Assembly (NCBI GenBank): GCA_009695395.1
Contig: SIBB01000206.1
Span: 1-6,657, forward strand
Source of the DNA: Pedosphaera sp.
GTDB taxonomy: Bacteria; Verrucomicrobiota; Verrucomicrobiia; Limisphaerales; SXTU01
Direction of reading: 5' to 3'
DNA length: 6,657 bases
Part shown: positions 4,862 through 6,657 of the stretch, in pieces
Layout of the letters: the number at the start of each line of letters is the position of its first letter
Numbering within the stretch: position 1 is the first letter of the stretch
Position numbers and translations under genes: made by a program
The notes under the pieces: model-generated
Told to the model about the DNA's origin: nothing
Database searches by the model: none
What the model saw: the letters and a program-made list of their open reading frames with translations, nothing else

Positions 4862-6409
4862 ATGTTGAAACTCGAAGACCTGACGCTGCGCCTGCATCCG
4901 GCTGACAACGTCGTGGTGGTGAAGCGCCCGCTCAAGCCGGGCGTGGAGCTGGAAAGCGGCTCGCTGCGCCTCGTCATGGCCAAGGGCATCCCGCCCGGCC
5001 ACAAACTCGCCATCACCGAAATCCCCGACGGCGCGGCGGTCACGAAATACGGCCAGACCATCGGCTTCGCCAAGGGCCGCATCGCGCCGGGCGATCACGT
5101 CCACACGCACAACGTCGAGCTGCGCGACTTCGGGCGCGACTACGCCTTCGGCGTGGATGCCCGGCCCGTCGCCTACCATCCCGCATCCGCGATGCGCCAC
5201 TTCCCCGGCTACGCGCGGCCCGGCGGCAAGGTCGGCACGCGCAACTACATTGGCGTCATCTCCAGCGTGAACTGCTCCGCCGGCGTCTCGCGCTACGTCG
5301 CCGACCGCTTTCGCGGGCCGGACTTCGCACGCGACTTCCCGGGCATTGATGGGGTCGTCCCCTTCACGCACAAGATCGGCTGTGGCATCCAGCCCGGTGC
5401 GCCCCACGAGTTGCTCCAACGCGTCACCGCCGGCATCGCGCGGCACCCGAACATCGCGGGCTACGTGATGATCGGCCTCGGCTGCGAGGTGAACCAAGTC
5501 CACTTGATCGCCGAGGCCCACAAACTCGACCTGACCCGCCCCGGCGAGCAGGCACCGACCTTCCTCACGATTCAAAACTCCGGCGGTGTCCGAAAAACCA
5601 TCGAGGCCGCAGCGGCAGCCGTCGCGAAGTTGCTCCCCGCCGCCAACGCGATCCGCCGCACGGCGCAGCCGATCTCCAAACTCATCCTCGCCGAGAACTG
5701 CGGCGGCTCCGACGGCAACAGCGGCATCACCGCCAACCCCGCCCTCGGCGTCGCTTCCGACGAACTCGTGCGCTACGGCGGCACCAGCGTGCTCGCGGAG
5801 ACGCCGGAGATTTACGGAGCCGAACACCTGCTCACGCGCCGCGCCGTGTCCGCCGCCGTTGGCCAGAAGATCGTGGACCTCATCCATTGGTGGGAGGCCT
5901 ACGCGCGCGCGAACGGCGGCTCGATTGACAACAACCCGAGCTACGGCAACAAGGAAGGCGGCCTCACGACCATTCACGAGAAGAGCCTCGGAGCGGTCGC
6001 GAAGGGCGGGCAGTCGCCGCTCGCCGCCGTCTATGCCTACGCGCAGGAAATCACCACGCCGGGCTTCGGCTTCATGGACACGCCCGGCTACGATCCCGTG
6101 AGCATGACCGGCCTCGTCAGCGGCGGTTGCAACATCGGCGTCTTCACCACCGGCCGCGGCAGTGTCTATGGCTGCAAGCCCTCGCCGTGCATCAAGGTCT
6201 CCACCAACACCGCGATCTACAACCACATGATCGAGGACATGGACATCAACGCCGGCACCATCCTCGACGGCACGGAAACGGTGGAACAGGTCGGCCAGCG
6301 CATCTTCGAGGAGATCATCGCCGTCGCCAGCGGGAAGAAGACGAAGAGTGAACTCGCCGGCCTCGGCGACGACGAGTTCGCCCCGTGGCTGCTGGGCGCG
6401 CAGTTCTGA
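4862..6409 (+). CDS. UxaA/GarD-family sugar-acid dehydratase (altronate or galactarate dehydratase-like)
   Basis: The protein has 515 residues, close to E. coli UxaA (495) and GarD (523). Residues 11-84 are an N-terminal SAF domain ending in GDHVHTHN. From about 113 the catalytic region begins with FPGYARPGGKVGTRN. It carries Cys138, Cys174, IGLGCE (Cys208), the CGGSDGNSGITANP signature at 280-293, TPEIYGAEHLL at 314-324, GNKEGGLTT at 362-370, FTTGRGSVYG at 428-437 and DMDINAGTI at 459-467. The family is metal-dependent and dehydrates aldonic or aldaric acids such as D-altronate (to 2-keto-3-deoxygluconate) or galactarate. The C-terminal third looks nearer GarD and the family's 'altronate dehydratase-like' members than E. 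coli UxaA, so I do not assign a substrate. It follows the AIM24 genes by 84 nt, where I see no strong promoter or terminator; co-transcription is possible but uncertain. There is no Shine-Dalgarno sequence. One signature, usually NPSPGN, reads NPSYGN here (Tyr361). Confidence 0.92.
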   Translation: MLKLEDLTLRLHPADNVVVVKRPLKPGVELESGSLRLVMAKGIPPGHKLAITEIPDGAAVTKYGQTIGFAKGRIAPGDHVHTHNVELRDFGRDYAFGVDARPVAYHPASAMRHFPGYARPGGKVGTRNYIGVISSVNCSAGVSRYVADRFRGPDFARDFPGIDGVVPFTHKIGCGIQPGAPHELLQRVTAGIARHPNIAGYVMIGLGCEVNQVHLIAEAHKLDLTRPGEQAPTFLTIQNSGGVRKTIEAAAAAVAKLLPAANAIRRTAQPISKLILAENCGGSDGNSGITANPALGVASDELVRYGGTSVLAETPEIYGAEHLLTRRAVSAAVGQKIVDLIHWWEAYARANGGSIDNNPSYGNKEGGLTTIHEKSLGAVAKGGQSPLAAVYAYAQEITTPGFGFMDTPGYDPVSMTGLVSGGCNIGVFTTGRGSVYGCKPSPCIKVSTNTAIYNHMIEDMDINAGTILDGTETVEQVGQRIFEEIIAVASGKKTKSELAGLGDDEFAPWLLGAQF

Positions 6410-6419
6410 ACGAGCGCGA

Positions 6420-6448
6420 CTTCTCACTTCCTCCGAAGAAGGGAGAGG
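6420..6448. terminator. Hairpin between convergent genes, possible weak bidirectional terminator
   Basis: TCTCACTTC (6422-6430) pairs with GAAGGGAGA (6438-6446) with one mismatch and a 7-nt loop, extendable by C6420-G6448 and a T6421-G6447 wobble. It begins 11 nt after the dehydratase stop, in the gap between two converging genes. Neither direction has a T-tract, so termination is uncertain. Confidence 0.3.
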
Positions 6449-6488
6449 GAGTCAAAGCGCCCCGTGCCCTTTTGCCATTCTACCGAAT

Positions 6489-6504
6489 CTCATTCCGGCA
6501 TGAG
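6489..6504 (-). other. Small hairpin just after the oxidoreductase stop
   Basis: CTCAT (6489-6493) and ATGAG (6500-6504) form a 5-bp stem around TCCGGC. On the minus strand it starts 2 nt after the stop codon of the oxidoreductase. No T-tract follows. It may be a 3'-end structure or chance. Confidence 0.22.
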
Positions 6505-6506
6505 CC

Positions 6507-6657
6507 TCAGCTCAGCCCCTTTACTTCCCAACCCTTGCGATACGTGCGGCGCACGAACGGGTTCGCCTCTTTCACGTTTTTGAATTTCAGTCCCTTCGCA
6601 TCCCACTCCAGCGTGGTCTTCGGGAAGCGCGACGCGATGCCGCCGAGCAGGATGGTC
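6507..6657 (-). CDS. Gfo/Idh/MocA-family oxidoreductase, C-terminal fragment (N-terminus off window)
   Basis: Only the last 49 codons plus a TGA (plus-strand tca at 6507-6509) are inside the window. They read LLGGIASRFPKTTLEWDA, then a short lysine-rich link, EANPFVRRTYRKGWEV and KGLS. This matches the conserved tail of Gfo/Idh/MocA oxidoreductases that are abundant in Verrucomicrobia and Planctomycetes: a LEWDA block, then an EAN-x-[FY]-[VI]-R-x-x-[YF]-R-x-G-W ending. These are NAD(P)-dependent enzymes acting on sugars, inositols or glycan-derived residues, often with a Tat signal at the unseen N-terminus. The substrate cannot be told from this fragment. The gene converges on the dehydratase. 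Confidence 0.8.
   Translation of the reverse strand, partial: TILLGGIASRFPKTTLEWDAKGLKFKNVKEANPFVRRTYRKGWEVKGLS

Noticed and set aside
3134..6427. 1097-codon open frame on the minus strand across four plus-strand genes
   Set aside because: It lies antisense to paralogs 2 and 3 and the dehydratase, which all happen to share one frame. Its translation is a monotonous Ala/Arg/Gly/Asp/Glu/Val mix with no recognisable domain, as expected from high GC at third codon positions.
1..6657. CRISPR array, tRNA, rRNA or transposon ends
   Set aside because: No regularly spaced repeats, cloverleaf pattern, conserved rRNA stretch, transposase or terminal repeats with target duplication were seen when reading through both strands.

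Overview
The window is GC-rich bacterial DNA with long stop-free antisense frames. It most resembles a verrucomicrobial genome of the Pedosphaera/Limisphaerales type. Three things suggest this: a type II secretion-like pseudopilin with an FTLIELLVVIAIIAILAG N-terminus and a KCMNNNRQLG block, the C-terminal tail of a Gfo/Idh/MocA oxidoreductase, and the absence of a Shine-Dalgarno sequence at every visible start. The assignment rests on family recognition, not on a database search.

Layout. On the minus strand, 1-630 is the N-terminal part of a pseudopilin whose end lies outside the window. A 175-bp divergent region (631-805) holds several GC-rich inverted repeats, a weak candidate promoter and a G-free leader. 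It leads into a complete NADP-type isocitrate dehydrogenase (icd, 806-2167, plus). A 323-bp non-coding stretch (2168-2490) carries hairpins, a possible intrinsic terminator and a pyrimidine-rich leader. Three tandem AIM24-family genes follow (2491-3150, 3152-3829, 3854-4777, plus), spaced by 1 and 24 nt and so very probably an operon. The third has an extra N-terminal GYF_2 (DUF4339) domain joined by a proline-rich linker. After 84 nt comes a complete UxaA/GarD-family sugar-acid dehydratase (4862-6409, plus). A convergent gap with two hairpins precedes the last 49 codons of a Gfo/Idh/MocA-family oxidoreductase (6507-6657, minus).

How the genes relate. icd is a TCA-cycle enzyme that appears to be its own unit. 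The AIM24 triplet is of unknown biochemical function and is the most interesting block: three diverged paralogs, presumably acting together, one of them carrying a probable protein-interaction module. The dehydratase and the oxidoreductase both fit sugar or sugar-acid catabolism, but they converge and need not be co-regulated. I see no CRISPR array, tRNA, rRNA, insertion sequence or phage gene. Most of the window is ordinary core metabolism. The less ordinary parts are the AIM24/GYF_2 operon and the structured leader of icd.
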